A DNA stretch of 41,151 nucleotides from an uncultured Clostridium sp. GTDB lineage: Bacteria > Bacillota > Clostridia > TANB77 > CAG-508. Each line of letters starts with the position of its first letter. Within the stretch, counting starts at the first letter, position 1. The notes below the pieces were generated by a model. The model was not told where the DNA came from, made no database searches, and saw only the letters and a list, made by a program, of their open reading frames with translations. This document shows, in pieces, positions 15,713 to 25,397 of this stretch. The translations under genes were made by a program, and so were the position numbers. The stretch spans positions 1 through 41,151 of the forward strand of contig CAMMHE010000012.1 of NCBI GenBank assembly GCA_946496575.1. The letters run 5' to 3'.

Positions 15713-17113
15713 ATGGAATTCCAAAATAAAAAATTAGAAGAATTCAACAAATTTTTAAAAAATAGAAAAGTAGCTATAATTGGTTTAGGTGTAAGTAATT
15801 TACCATTGATTGATTATTTATATGAAAAAGGTGCAAATGTAACTGTATTTGATGAAAAAACAATAGATGAAATTCCTAAAGAAATTATGGATAAAATAAC
15901 AAAATATGCATTTAAATTCTCTTTAGGAATTTACTATCTAGAAAAACTATCAGGATTTGATTTAATATTCAGGTCACCAAGTTGCCTTCCAACGATTCCA
16001 CAATTAGTAGAAGAAGAAAAAAGAGGAGCAATAATAACTTCAGAGATTGAATTAGTAATAAAAATGACACCTTCTAAAGTAATTGGAGTAACAGGAAGTG
16101 ATGGAAAAACAACAACAACAACCTTAATTTATGAAATCTTAAAACATGCAGGATACAATTGTTTTTTAGGCGGAAATATAGGAGTTCCACTATTTACAAA
16201 AATTAAAGATATGAAACCAGAAGACATAGTTATATTAGAATTAAGTAGTTTTCAATTAATGGGTATGGGAATAAGTCCTAATATATCTGTAATAACAAAT
16301 ATTTCCCCAAACCATTTAAATATACATAAAGATTATCAAGAATATATTGATTCAAAGAAAAACATATTTAAATATCAATATCAAGATGATACTTTAGTAA
16401 TAAATTATGACAATGAAGTAACAAAACATTTTAGTGAAGAGGCGAAAGGAAAAGTAATATATTTTAGTAGTCATGCAAAATTAGAAGATGGCTTTATAGT
16501 TGATAATGATATAATTAAAGAATGTGAAGCAGGACTTAGAAAACATATTATAAATGTGAAAAATATAAAATTAAGAGGAATGCATAATTTTGAAAATATT
16601 TGTGCAGCATTAGCTGCAACTAAAACACTTGTAGATTCCGAAATAGCAACACAAGCGATTGAAAATTTTAAAGGAGTAGAACATAGATTAGAATTAGTTA
16701 AAGAAATTGATGGTGTAAAATGGTATAATGATTCAGTAAGTTCATCACCTACAAGAACTATTGCAGGTTTAAACTCTTATGATGAGCAAATTGTCTTAAT
16801 TGCAGGTGGATATGATAAAAATTTAGACTATACACCAATAGCAAAACCAATTATCGAAAAAGTAAAAACTTTAATTTTAATTGGTCAAACTTCTGGTAAA
16901 ATATTTGAAGCTGTAAAGCAAGAGTTAGAAAACCAGAATAAAAAATTAAATATTTATATGTGTAATTCATTAGAAGAAGCAGTGTTAACAGCAAAAAAAT
17001 CTGCAAAACAAGGACAAATTGTATTATTTTCTCCAGCTAGTGCAAGTTTTGATATGTTTAAAAATTTCGCTGATAGAGGGGAAAAATTTAAGAATTTAGT
17101 AAAACAAATCTAG
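15713..17113 (+). CDS. murD: UDP-N-acetylmuramoylalanine-D-glutamate ligase
   Basis: Cytoplasmic Mur ligase (466 residues) that adds D-glutamate to UDP-MurNAc-L-Ala in peptidoglycan synthesis. The N-terminal Rossmann-like domain begins with VAIIGLGVSNLPLIDYL. The ATP loop is GVTGSDGKTTTTTL (about 121-134), followed by GGNIGVPL and ELSSFQL. ITNISPNHLNIH carries the metal-binding His, and EHRLELV...WYNDSVSSSPTRTI is the MurD-type C-terminal domain. The length is normal. GAAGGGA lies 13 nt before the ATG. It stands alone rather than in the usual mur/fts cluster, which is common in Clostridia lineages with dispersed dcw genes. Confidence 0.95.
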   Translation: MEFQNKKLEEFNKFLKNRKVAIIGLGVSNLPLIDYLYEKGANVTVFDEKTIDEIPKEIMDKITKYAFKFSLGIYYLEKLSGFDLIFRSPSCLPTIPQLVEEEKRGAIITSEIELVIKMTPSKVIGVTGSDGKTTTTTLIYEILKHAGYNCFLGGNIGVPLFTKIKDMKPEDIVILELSSFQLMGMGISPNISVITNISPNHLNIHKDYQEYIDSKKNIFKYQYQDDTLVINYDNEVTKHFSEEAKGKVIYFSSHAKLEDGFIVDNDIIKECEAGLRKHIINVKNIKLRGMHNFENICAALAATKTLVDSEIATQAIENFKGVEHRLELVKEIDGVKWYNDSVSSSPTRTIAGLNSYDEQIVLIAGGYDKNLDYTPIAKPIIEKVKTLILIGQTSGKIFEAVKQELENQNKKLNIYMCNSLEEAVLTAKKSAKQGQIVLFSPASASFDMFKNFADRGEKFKNLVKQI

Positions 17114-17167
17114 CACAAAATCTCTTTGCAAACATAATATAATGTAAAAGTTTGTAAGGAGGTTTTT

Positions 17168-17812
17168 ATGTATAATAATGAATATGAAGAATACATAACT
17201 AATGTATTAGGCATTCGTCCAAAATATGACAGATTAGAATCATCTAGTTTAGAAAATACTATGTATAATAATCAATTTTCAGAAGAAAGTTTTACAGATA
17301 GTATCTATGGAAGACAAAATTTTCAAAATAACAATATTTCAAATGAAGAATTAGAAAGATTATATCCTGACTTATATAGATTATTATATCCAATGGTTCA
17401 ATCAGCTTGTATGAAAAATACAAGACCAATAACAGAAGAAACTATAAATAATATGGTAGAAGAAATTTATTCAAACTTTGTATGTGATGATACTAAAATT
17501 GTTAATATTAATTTAAATAATGATGTAAGAAGTAGCAAAAACGAAGTAAAAAGCAATGTTAGCAAAGAAAATACAAATAAGACAGATTTAAATAGAAGTG
17601 ACAAGCAAGAAACTAGAAATTTAGAAACAGAAGATCGACAATTTAGACCAAATAACCATGTATTAAATGATTTAATACGAATATTATTGATCAGAGAATT
17701 AATTGGTAGACCTGGAGTGTTTCCACCATTTAGACCAGGATTTCCTGGAGGAAGACCTCCACAGAGACCACCAATGAGACCTCGATATGATGAAGATTAC
17801 TTTTTATATTAA
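17168..17812 (+). CDS. Hypothetical coat-like protein with Pro/Arg-rich tail
   Basis: A 214-residue soluble protein. The N-terminal 60 residues are Asn/Tyr/Ser-rich and probably disordered. Residues about 61-105 form a compact helical domain (EELERLYPDLYRLLYPMVQSAC...ITEETINNMVEEIYSNF) found in uncharacterised clostridial proteins. A charged disordered linker follows, and the last 35 residues are a Pro/Gly/Arg/Phe-rich tail (GVFPPFRPGFPGGRPPQRP) resembling spore-coat and exosporium tails. There is no signal peptide. AAGGAGG is 6 nt before the ATG. A spore-coat or spore-associated role is inference from composition and from the YtvI-like gene nearby. Confidence 0.65.
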   Translation: MYNNEYEEYITNVLGIRPKYDRLESSSLENTMYNNQFSEESFTDSIYGRQNFQNNNISNEELERLYPDLYRLLYPMVQSACMKNTRPITEETINNMVEEIYSNFVCDDTKIVNINLNNDVRSSKNEVKSNVSKENTNKTDLNRSDKQETRNLETEDRQFRPNNHVLNDLIRILLIRELIGRPGVFPPFRPGFPGGRPPQRPPMRPRYDEDYFLY

Positions 17813-17818
17813 TATCTA

Positions 17819-17875
17819 TAATAAAATAGTGAGATGCCTCTAAAGAAATTTAGTAGGAGCTCGCTTTATTTTATA
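17819..17875 (+). terminator. Imperfect terminator hairpin
   Basis: A long imperfect stem (A/T-rich flank plus GTGAG pairing with CTCGC, and an inner CTAAA/TTTAG hairpin) is followed by TTTATTTT. It ends the coat-like gene. Confidence 0.5.
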
Positions 17876-17987
17876 TATTTTGCATATTTACATTAAATTT
17901 TATGCATATATTTTATTTTTCTGATTAAAATATATAAAGACAACTTTGAAATCTACAGATATATTTGGACAAGAAAGGATGAATGAA

Positions 17988-18434
17988 ATGAAAGTAAAAG
18001 ATTGTATGTGTAACGAAGTTTGTTGTGCAAAACCAGAAACTACTATTTATGATATAGCAAAATTAATGCAAACTAATAAAATAGGTTGCGTTCCTATTTG
18101 TGACCAAAATAATTGTGTAGTTGGACTAATTACTGATAGAGACATTTTATTAAGAGGAGTTGCTTGTGATAAAGATGCAAAAACAACTCCTATATCAGAG
18201 ATTATGACAACTAATGTTTGTTGTTGTGATTCTAATGAAGAAGTTAATGAAGCAGAAAGAAAAATGTCTGAAAATCAAATAAGAAGATTACCAATTGTAG
18301 AGAATAATAAAATAGTAGGAATATTAACAATAGGCGATTTAGCACATTGGGACAAAGAATTAGGAAAGCAGGAAGTATGTACTACTATAGAAAATATTTG
18401 TTATTGTGATGGACAAGCAAAAAATGCACAATAA
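17988..18434 (+). CDS. Cys-rich CBS-domain-pair protein
   Basis: A 148-residue cytosolic protein made of two CBS motifs (about 5-60 and 70-130), the tandem (Bateman) module that binds adenosyl ligands. Family motifs are clear: VPICD..NCVVGLITDRDILLR and IRRLPIVENNKIVGILTIGDLA. It is unusual in holding about 13 cysteines, including the clusters DCMCNEVCC near the N-terminus, VCCC in the middle and ICYC at the C-terminus, which could bind metal or sense redox. AAAGGA at 17974-17979 is 8 nt from the ATG at 17988, so this start is preferred over upstream TTG and ATG codons in frame. Confidence 0.85.
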   Translation: MKVKDCMCNEVCCAKPETTIYDIAKLMQTNKIGCVPICDQNNCVVGLITDRDILLRGVACDKDAKTTPISEIMTTNVCCCDSNEEVNEAERKMSENQIRRLPIVENNKIVGILTIGDLAHWDKELGKQEVCTTIENICYCDGQAKNAQ

Positions 18435-18461
18435 TCTAAAATAGTGTAGGAGGATAATGAA

Positions 18462-19559
18462 GTGGCTGAAAATGTAAGATATTGGTCAAATGTATTTAAA
18501 CGCATATTTTACATTGCTTTAATAATACTAGGATTTTATTTAGGATATAAGTGTGCAGTATTTTACATGCCATTTCTTATCGCCTTTATAATTTCATTGA
18601 TAATGGAACCTGCAATAAGATTTATAATGAGGAAATTTAAACTAACTAGAAAATTAAGTTCAATAATAATATTTATAATAACATTTGGAATTATAATAGG
18701 CGGAGTTATATGGGGAATAGCCACATTAGTTGCAGAATCTGCTAATTTATTACAAGGATTAAATAATTATACAGAAAAAGCATACATACAAATACAAGAA
18801 ATTATAAATAATTTAGATATTTCAAAAATAAAATTATCAAATGAATTACTAGAAATTTTGCAAAATTCAACTGGAGAAATTTTAGCTAATTTATCTGCAT
18901 GGGCTAGTAGAACATTAAGTAAAACAGTTGATATAGTAACACAAATACCCACGATAGTTATTTATTTAGTAATAACAATTTTAGCATTATATTTTATATG
19001 TATAGACAAAATATATATTTTAGATCTAGCTGAACATCATATGCCAAGAAGTTGGGTAAAAAAAGTTGGAAAGCATATAAGAGAAATTACGCAAAGTTTA
19101 GGAGCTTATTTAAAAGCTGAAGTTATTTTAGTTTTTGTATCGTTTGTTATATCTTTAGTAGGTTTTTATATTTTTATGTTTGTAGGATTAAATGTAAAAT
19201 ATCCTCTTCTTATTGCTATAATAACAGCTTTTATTGATGCATTACCAATACTAGGTTCAGGCACAGTAATGGTACCATGGGCAATAATGTCAGCTATTGA
19301 TGGAGACTTAAATCTGGGAATAGCAATTGTAGTACTTTGGATTATAATGTGTATTGTAAGACAATTTTTAGAACCTAAAGTAGTAAGCAATAAAATAGGA
19401 ATTCATCCAATTTTTACATTAATTGCAATGTATACAGGTTTTAAATTAATAGGAGTATTAGGAATGCTTGTAGGTCCTATTATTTTAATTATTATGAAAA
19501 ATATTTTTTCAACTTTGATAGAACAAGGAGTTATAAAAACAATTTTAGATAAGAATTAA
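18462..19559 (+). CDS. AI-2E family permease, YtvI-like
   Basis: A 365-residue polytopic membrane protein with about eight hydrophobic segments: two close pairs near the N-terminus (about 14-50 and 65-90), a soluble helical stretch (about 95-160), and a C-terminal cluster that includes GLNVKYPLLIAIITAFIDALPILGSG, the hallmark PILG loop of the AI-2E/PerM family. Size and hydrophobic layout match the sporulation integral membrane protein YtvI. The substrate is unknown. It starts with GTG; TAGGAGG lies 8-9 nt upstream. It is 27 nt after the CBS gene and probably co-transcribed. A bidirectional terminator follows. Confidence 0.82.
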   Translation: MAENVRYWSNVFKRIFYIALIILGFYLGYKCAVFYMPFLIAFIISLIMEPAIRFIMRKFKLTRKLSSIIIFIITFGIIIGGVIWGIATLVAESANLLQGLNNYTEKAYIQIQEIINNLDISKIKLSNELLEILQNSTGEILANLSAWASRTLSKTVDIVTQIPTIVIYLVITILALYFICIDKIYILDLAEHHMPRSWVKKVGKHIREITQSLGAYLKAEVILVFVSFVISLVGFYIFMFVGLNVKYPLLIAIITAFIDALPILGSGTVMVPWAIMSAIDGDLNLGIAIVVLWIIMCIVRQFLEPKVVSNKIGIHPIFTLIAMYTGFKLIGVLGMLVGPIILIIMKNIFSTLIEQGVIKTILDKN

Positions 19560-19583
19560 TATAATTATAATTTAAAATGAAAA

Positions 19584-19621
19584 TTACTGACTTGTATGTT
19601 AAGATTTATACAAGTCAGTAA
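19584..19621. terminator. Bidirectional terminator, 14-bp perfect stem
   Basis: Perfect stem 19584-19597 with 19608-19621 and a 10-nt loop, between the convergent YtvI-like and DUF1980-like genes. Confidence 0.8.
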
Positions 19622-19647
19622 AATTAATTAATTTAATGTAAATATTA

Positions 19648-20193
19648 TTATAAAATAGCACTAGTAGGAATATATGTATCTTGAGGTGGTAAAACGAATT
19701 CTTCTTCTGGTTTAGAAATTTTATTTAAAGACGTAATTTTAATAATTGGTATATCTTGGTTATGATATTTTCCTTTAGTAATAGTACCTATTACTTCAAC
19801 CCATATTCCATCATCAAATTCTTTTATTTCACTATATTCACATAAAAAACCTACTACATATGCTTGAGAATCTATAAGCATATTTCTTGCAAGAACAAAT
19901 TGATTATCTGAAAAATCAATTACCCTATATACATATCCAGAAAATTTAATTTCTTTACCTACATAAGAATCAGTATCATTATGTACAGCTTGTAATATAT
20001 TAGTATAATTATCTGGTTTTATTTCTGTAACATTTGAATGTTGTATTTCATCAGAAACTCTAAATAGACCATTAGATGCAAAAAGAAGTTTATATATAGA
20101 TAAAATAAAAATTCCTAAAACAATTAAACCCATTATTATTAAAATAATTTTAAACCACAATTTTCCATTAATTTTAACATTATAAATAAACAT
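19648..20193 (-). CDS. Membrane-anchored DUF1980/YcgQ C-terminal-like protein
   Basis: A 181-residue protein with one N-terminal membrane helix (about 13-37) and an outside OB-like domain. The domain follows the YcgQ/TIGR03943 C-terminal pattern: SYVGKEIKFSGYVYRV, NQFVLARNMLIDS, DGIWVEVIGTITKG, and DIPIIKITSLNKISKPEE. YcgQ normally has its own membrane segments and a permease partner (YcgR); here only the anchored domain is present and no partner is adjacent. The Cys/His pair seen in many YcgQ proteins is not obvious. AGGAG on the minus strand is 8 nt before the ATG. The precise role is unknown. Confidence 0.7.
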   Translation of the reverse strand: MFIYNVKINGKLWFKIILIIMGLIVLGIFILSIYKLLFASNGLFRVSDEIQHSNVTEIKPDNYTNILQAVHNDTDSYVGKEIKFSGYVYRVIDFSDNQFVLARNMLIDSQAYVVGFLCEYSEIKEFDDGIWVEVIGTITKGKYHNQDIPIIKITSLNKISKPEEEFVLPPQDTYIPTSAIL

Positions 20194-20266
20194 ATTATTC
20201 TCCTATCCATTAAAAATAAAAATTTTATTAATAAAATATATGTGAATAAGTTTAATATATTCAAAT

Positions 20267-20306
20267 AAAAACATGAAATCTATGTAAGATCAGATTCCAT
20301 GTTTTT
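20267..20306 (+). terminator. Orphan terminator upstream of secA
   Basis: A 15-bp stem with one mismatch (20267-20281 with 20292-20306) ends in TTTTTATT. It sits between the divergent DUF1980-like gene and the secA promoter, with no plus-strand gene before it. It insulates secA from upstream transcription or ends an unseen short RNA. Confidence 0.65.
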
Positions 20307-20336
20307 ATTAATGATGTAAAAATTACCCATTATATA

Positions 20337-20365
20337 TTGAAAAAAAAGCAAAATAATGATATATT
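20337..20365 (+). promoter_or_regulatory. Sigma-A promoter of secA
   Basis: TTGAAA at 20337-20342, a 17-bp spacer and TATATT at 20360-20365. A start near 20372 would leave about 28 nt of leader before the ATG at 20400, which also rules out an upstream TTG at 20337 as the start codon. Confidence 0.65.
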
Positions 20366-20399
20366 ATCCACATATAAAATCAATTTGAAAGGAAGTTTA

Positions 20400-23198
20400 A
20401 TGATGAGTATATTTAGCAAAATATTTAAATCATATAGTGAAAAAGAAGTAAAAAGAATTTTACCAATCGTAGAAAACATAAATAATTTAGAAGAAGAAAT
20501 TTCAAAATTAACAGATAAAGAATTAAGAAATAAAACAGAAGAATTTAAAGAGCAATTAAGAAACGGAAAAACACTAGATGATATATTACCAGAAGCATTT
20601 GCAGTAGTTAGAGAAGCATCTAAAAGAGTATTAGGAATGAGGCATTTTGACGTACAATTAATAGGTGGAGTTGTATTACATCAAGGAAGAATTGCAGAGA
20701 TGAAAACTGGAGAGGGGAAAACGTTAGTTGCAACTTTACCAGTATACTTAAATGCTCTAACAGGTAAAGGAGTTCATGTTATTACAGTTAATGATTATTT
20801 AGCCAAAAGAGATAGTGAGTGGATGGGAAAACTATATAAGTTTCTAGGTTTATCAGTAGGTTTAGTAATTTCAAGAATGAATCCAAAAGATAAACAAAAA
20901 GCCTATGCATGTGATATTACATATGGAACAAATAATGAATTTGGATTTGATTATTTAAGAGATAATATGGTTATATACAAAGACCAATTAGTACAAAGAG
21001 GATTAGCATATGCTATAGTAGATGAAATTGATAGTATTCTCATAGATGAAGCGAGAACACCACTTATAATATCAGGTAGAGCAAATCAATCTTCTGACTT
21101 ATATAAAAAAGCAAATGATTTTGTAAAAAAATTAAATGCAAAAGTAATTGTAGAAGAAAATGTAAAAGATTTTGAACAAGCAGAAGATAATGAAAATTAT
21201 GATTATATAGTTGATTTAAAAGCAAAATCAGCATCTTTAACACAGAAAGGAATAAAAAAAGCTGAACAAGAATTTAAATTAGAAAATTTTAACGATATAG
21301 AGAATTCAACTTTAGTTCATCATGTTAATCAAGCATTACGTGCGCATGGTATTATGAAAAAAGATATCGATTACATTGTAAAAGATGGAGAAGTACTAAT
21401 AGTAGATGAGTTTACAGGACGTATTATGTATGGTAGAAGATATAATAATGGTCTTCATCAGGCAATAGAAGCTAAAGAACATGTAAAAATAGCTGATGAG
21501 TCTAAAACATTAGCTACCATAACATTCCAAAACTATTTTAGAATGTATGAAAAATTATCAGGAATGACAGGTACAGCATTAACAGAAGAAGAGGAATTCC
21601 AAGAAATATATAATTTGGATGTAGTCTCAATCCCTACAAATAAACCATTAATTAGAATCGACCAAAATGATGTAATATATAAAAATGAAAAAGCCAAATA
21701 TAATGCAATTGTTGAGAGTATAAAAGAAAGCAATAAAAAAGGTCAACCAGTGCTTGTGGGAACAATATCAATTGAAAAATCTGAAAAATTAAGTAGAATA
21801 TTAAGTAAAGAAGGAATAAAGCATGAAGTGTTAAATGCTAAATTTCATGAAAAAGAAGCAGAAATCATAGCACAAGCAGGTAAGTTTGGTGCTGTAACTA
21901 TTGCAACTAATATGGCAGGACGTGGTACTGATATTATGCTAGGCGGAAATAGTGAATTTTTGGCAAAACAAGAAATGCGTAAAAACAAAATATCAGAAGA
22001 ATTAATAGAGGAATCAAACACATATTATGAAACTGAAAATGAAGAGATATTACAAGCTAGAGATACATTTAAAGAACTGGAAAATAAGTTTAACCAGCAA
22101 ATAAAAGAAGAAAAAGACAAAGTAATTAAAGCTGGTGGATTAAAAATTATAGGAACTGAACGTCACGAGTCAAGAAGAATTGATAATCAATTACGTGGTC
22201 GTAGTGGACGTCAAGGAGATCCAGGAGAATCTAAATTCTATATAGGTTTAGATGATGATTTAATGAAGATATTTGGTGGAGATGCAATAACAAAAGTATT
22301 TAATTCACTTGGAGTAGATGAAAATATGCCAATAGATTCAAAAATTATATCTAATTCTGTAGAATCAGCTCAAAAGAAAGTAGAAGGACGTAATTTTACT
22401 ATTAGAAAAAATGTATTAAAGTATGATGATGTAATGAATACACAAAGAGAAATAATCTATAAACAAAGAAGGCAAGTATTAGATGGTGAAAATTTAAGTG
22501 GTAATATTGCTAAAATGATAGATTCAGTTGCAGAAAACATCGTTCTTACATATTACAATGGAGATGAGCATGTTGATGAAATAAATTTTCAAAGCTTAGG
22601 AACAGATATAAGAAATACTTTTGGAATAGAAGTATATGAAGATGCAAAAGAATTTATCAAACAGAATTTTAAAGATAGCAATATTGTAATAGAAGAATTA
22701 AAAAAACAAGCACATAAACATTATGAAGCAAAGGAACTTGAAATTGGAAGTGAACATTTAAGAGAATTAGAAAGAATTGTAATGTTAAAGGTTGTAGACC
22801 AAAAATGGATGGATCATATAGACAGTATGGAGGAATTAAAAAATGGTATAGGTCTTCGTGCATATGGACAAAAAGATCCTGTTGTGCAATATCGAATTGA
22901 AGGATTTGATATGTTTGAACAAATGATAGAAGATATCAAATTAGATGTAGTTAAAATGCTTATGAATTTGCGCAAGCAAGAAGAAGTGCGAAGAGAGGAA
23001 ACAGCAAAAATTATGGGTGCAGCTTTACAAACTTTACAAGGTTTAGATAATAATGGTAAAAAAATGCAAGATAATACTAATTCAGACGCAACTGTTAATA
23101 AAACTGTTGTAAATCAAGAACCTAAAGTAGGTAGAAATGAACCATGCCCATGTGGAAGTGGTAAGAAATACAAAAACTGCTGTGGAAGAAATCAGTAA
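20400..23198 (+). CDS. secA: Preprotein translocase ATPase SecA
   Basis: Full-length SecA (932 residues), the motor that drives preproteins through SecYEG. Visible: the N-terminal YSEKEVKRI, Walker [14 protein letters not shown] (about 101-113), [11 protein letters not shown], the DEAD-like box [22 protein letters not shown], the preprotein-crosslinking domain, motif [31 protein letters not shown], and the C-terminal SEC-C zinc motif [23 protein letters not shown] (20388-20394) places the start at ATG 20400 (or 20403). The last 51 bp are the left copy of a duplicated integrase target, so the present secA 3' end belongs to the inserted element's attL but encodes the normal C-terminus. Confidence 0.97.
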   Translation: MMSIFSKIFKSYSEKEVKRILPIVENINNLEEEISKLTDKELRNKTEEFKEQLRNGKTLDDILPEAFAVVREASKRVLGMRHFDVQLIGGVVLHQGRIAEMKTGEGKTLVATLPVYLNALTGKGVHVITVNDYLAKRDSEWMGKLYKFLGLSVGLVISRMNPKDKQKAYACDITYGTNNEFGFDYLRDNMVIYKDQLVQRGLAYAIVDEIDSILIDEARTPLIISGRANQSSDLYKKANDFVKKLNAKVIVEENVKDFEQAEDNENYDYIVDLKAKSASLTQKGIKKAEQEFKLENFNDIENSTLVHHVNQALRAHGIMKKDIDYIVKDGEVLIVDEFTGRIMYGRRYNNGLHQAIEAKEHVKIADESKTLATITFQNYFRMYEKLSGMTGTALTEEEEFQEIYNLDVVSIPTNKPLIRIDQNDVIYKNEKAKYNAIVESIKESNKKGQPVLVGTISIEKSEKLSRILSKEGIKHEVLNAKFHEKEAEIIAQAGKFGAVTIATNMAGRGTDIMLGGNSEFLAKQEMRKNKISEELIEESNTYYETENEEILQARDTFKELENKFNQQIKEEKDKVIKAGGLKIIGTERHESRRIDNQLRGRSGRQGDPGESKFYIGLDDDLMKIFGGDAITKVFNSLGVDENMPIDSKIISNSVESAQKKVEGRNFTIRKNVLKYDDVMNTQREIIYKQRRQVLDGENLSGNIAKMIDSVAENIVLTYYNGDEHVDEINFQSLGTDIRNTFGIEVYEDAKEFIKQNFKDSNIVIEELKKQAHKHYEAKELEIGSEHLRELERIVMLKVVDQKWMDHIDSMEELKNGIGLRAYGQKDPVVQYRIEGFDMFEQMIEDIKLDVVKMLMNLRKQEEVRREETAKIMGAALQTLQGLDNNGKKMQDNTNSDATVNKTVVNQEPKVGRNEPCPCGSGKKYKNCCGRNQ

Positions 23199-23199
23199 T
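23149..23199. repeat. attL: 51-bp core repeat, left copy
   Basis: Identical to 39616-39666. It spans codons for [15 protein letters not shown], the stop codon and 1 nt beyond. Partial identity continues for about 16 bp (tcaatgcttt, then agaga) with two mismatches. Confidence 0.88.
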
Positions 23200-23251
23200 A
23201 TCAATGCTTTTAGAGATTGGTAAAGTAAACATAAATATGAAAACACACTAA

Positions 23252-23276
23252 ATTGTTTGCATTTTGTTTGCAAAAT
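23252..23276. repeat. Integrase arm-type repeat, copy A
   Basis: Two tandem 11-bp units, each beginning with TTGTTTGCA, 53 nt inside attL. A reverse-oriented TTGCAAACAAA lies at 23333-23343. The same 24-bp motif recurs at 39474 and 40232, near the other end of the element, as expected of arm-type integrase sites. Confidence 0.65.
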
Positions 23277-23358
23277 GTTTTCATAGGTCTATTTAAAATC
23301 TTTGAAATACTTGAAAATAAAGAATTACAGAGTTGCAAACAAAGTGAATAGAAATTAT

Positions 23359-23391
23359 AGAAATGTTATCATTCGTGGTAGCATTTCTTTT
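23359..23391 (+). terminator. Terminator-like hairpin between secA and the integrase
   Basis: A 10-bp stem (23359-23368 with 23379-23388, one G-T) is followed by TTTG. It stands 34 nt before the integrase start and would shield the integrase from secA readthrough or act as an attenuator. Confidence 0.5.
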
Positions 23392-23424
23392 GTTTACATT
23401 CGAATTTTGAAAGGAGAATGTAAA

Positions 23425-24696
23425 ATGTCAAATGTAACAATTCAAAAGAGAGGAAAATACTATCAATACAAATTTGAAATTGCAAAAGTTGATGGTAAAA
23501 GAAAATTTTTAAACAAATCAGGATTCAAAACAAAAGCTGAAGCAGAAAAAGAAGGAATAATTGCATATAATGCTTATATTAATACAGGACATGATTTTGA
23601 ACCAAGTGATATGAATTATTCAGACTTGTTAGATTATTGGATAGAAAAATATTGCTATGTTAATTTAAAATATCATACTATAGAGGCTTATCAAAGTATT
23701 ATTAAAAATCATATTAAGCCTAATATTGGATTTTATAGATTATCACAAATTACAAGAGCAATGTTACAAGAATTTATTAATCAAATATATATTAATAAAT
23801 CATTTAGTAAAAATTTTTTGAATAATATAAAAAAAGTTATAAAATGTTCAATGAATTATGCATATGAATATGATTATATAAAAATAAATCCTGCAATAGG
23901 ATTAAAATTACCTAAATATGATATTCCACCAAAAGATCCAGCCCATATATTTACTAATGAAGAAATTAATATGATATTAGAAAGATTTAAAAATAATCAT
24001 TGTGTTTACTATGCATTTCTTACTGCATATTGTACTGGATTAAGAGTTGCTGAAGTATTTGCATTAACTTGGAATGACATAGATTTCAGGAATAAAACAA
24101 TTAGCGTAAATAAAAACATACTAAAAAAGAATCAAAATGGTGCTACAAAGAAAAGACATATAAGTGGTAATTCAACAACAGTATGGTATTTTGGAACTTG
24201 TAAAACACAAACAAGCTATAGAACTATACCAATAGGAGATACTTTATTAAATGCACTTAAAACTTATAAGAAAGAGCAAGAAGAAAATAAAATTAATTAT
24301 GGTGATACATATATGAAACATTATAAAAAGAGTGTTATTAATTCATATAATAACAAAACAGAAACAAAAATTGTAAATGCATATTCTGAAATTGATGTAG
24401 CATTAGAAGAAGTAGATTTTGTTTTTGTAAAGAAAAACGGAGTATATGAAGGTACAGATAGTTGTAAATATCCTTTTAAAGTAATTCATTATGAATTGGG
24501 AATACCTTGCAGATTTCACGACTTTAGAGATACTCATGCGACTAGACTTATTGAGTCAGGAGCAGATATAAAGGCAGTTTCAAAAAGACTAGGACATAGA
24601 AATATTGATATAACATATAACATTTATGTAAGAGTAACGGAAAAAATGGAAAATGAAACAGCAAATAAATTTGAAGAAATATGCAATTTTTTATAA
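23425..24696 (+). CDS. Tyrosine integrase of the secA-inserted element
   Basis: A 423-residue integrase: AP2-like arm-binding domain (VTIQKRGKYYQYKFEIAKVDG), core-binding domain (about 60-170) and catalytic domain. Catalytic residues are complete: Arg in CTGLRVAEVFAL, HDFR in CRFHDFRDTHATR, His in RLGHRNIDIT and Tyr in YNIYVRVT. It sits 225 bp from the attL core, the usual place for the enzyme that recognises that att site, so it is the best candidate for integration into secA. AAAGGAG (about 23410) decides the ATG at 23425 against an in-frame TTG at 23302. It is clearly paralogous to the integrase at 28032 (shared N-terminus VTIQKRGKYYQYKFE). Confidence 0.92.
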   Translation: MSNVTIQKRGKYYQYKFEIAKVDGKRKFLNKSGFKTKAEAEKEGIIAYNAYINTGHDFEPSDMNYSDLLDYWIEKYCYVNLKYHTIEAYQSIIKNHIKPNIGFYRLSQITRAMLQEFINQIYINKSFSKNFLNNIKKVIKCSMNYAYEYDYIKINPAIGLKLPKYDIPPKDPAHIFTNEEINMILERFKNNHCVYYAFLTAYCTGLRVAEVFALTWNDIDFRNKTISVNKNILKKNQNGATKKRHISGNSTTVWYFGTCKTQTSYRTIPIGDTLLNALKTYKKEQEENKINYGDTYMKHYKKSVINSYNNKTETKIVNAYSEIDVALEEVDFVFVKKNGVYEGTDSCKYPFKVIHYELGIPCRFHDFRDTHATRLIESGADIKAVSKRLGHRNIDITYNIYVRVTEKMENETANKFEEICNFL

Positions 24697-24746
24697 AGAT
24701 AATAGTTGAAAGATATATTAAATATAATAAAATTTTACAAAAATGA

Positions 24747-24775
24747 TTGACAATTTATGTAAATGATGATATAAA
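24747..24775 (+). promoter_or_regulatory. Strong promoter of the large ncRNA
   Basis: TTGACA at 24747-24752, a 17-bp spacer and TATAAA at 24770-24775, a near-perfect sigma-A site with no ORF downstream for 600 nt. Confidence 0.75.
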
Positions 24776-24781
24776 ATAAGT

Positions 24782-25364
24782 GTATTCAATAAGAATATAA
24801 CTGAAAAATTAAATATAGATATTTCCCTGTTGTAGGTTGAGCCACTATGTAACTTGATGATAAAATAGCGGTTGATTTTAAAAATCCAAAAAGTACTTCG
24901 CAAGAAAATACTTTGCCCTACTGATCGGAAGCCAGAAGTATAAGGGGCCCTTTTGTTAGTTTCGTAGGCCTGAGTTGGTTTTTATAATTCTTACAGTTAT
25001 AATATAATAATCTCCAACAAATAGATAGAAGTAATATGAAGTCGTAAGTGCTACAGATGTCTTATTTAATTCACAGTAAACAATTATATAATAATGTCCA
25101 AAAACAGAAATGTATTGGGATTATTAAAAGTTACTTTTTATAAAAAAAGTACATTTGTTTATTGAGGATTAAATAGACTTCTGAATATCTCTTATGACTT
25201 TTTTGATATTCAAAAAAGTTAAGAAAAATTTTATGCAAGTATGCAAAAATTTTTCAGTAAGAGTAAACGGAACTTCTGTATCATTTAATGGCTTTTTAGG
25301 GAGATATTTTTAATATATAGATATGATATAAGGTTTCGTTTAGTAAAAAAGCGAAGCCTTTTTT
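24782..25364 (+). ncRNA. Candidate large structured ncRNA (ROOL-like context)
   Basis: About 580 nt without an ORF or ribosome site, bounded by a strong promoter and a strong terminator. A 10-bp long-range helix joins the two ends (24819-24828 with 25298-25307). Inside are several hairpins: one at about 24840-24873, an 8-bp stem at 25182-25189 with 25205-25212, a TACTTTTT stem near 25131-25151 and a 12-13-bp stem near 25223-25255. The 24820-25000 part is more GC-rich and looks conserved (for example CTACTGATCGGAAGCCAGAAG). Size, mobile-element location and closed architecture resemble the ornate large RNAs of Firmicutes (ROOL, GOLLD class); I cannot confirm the class without a covariance search. 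It fills the gene-free gap 24697-25397. Confidence 0.65.
25330..25364 (+). terminator. Terminator of the large ncRNA
   Basis: A 9-bp stem with one G-T pair (25330-25338 with 25352-25360) ends in TTTTTTC. The next ribosome site starts 20 nt later. Confidence 0.8.
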
Positions 25365-25397
25365 CTTGTTATGCTACTTGCTAGAAAGGAGGAAAAC

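Noticed and set aside
24697-25397. Decayed protein gene in the gap after the first integrase
   Set aside because: All frames are broken often, and the promoter, end-to-end helix and terminator fit an RNA gene better.
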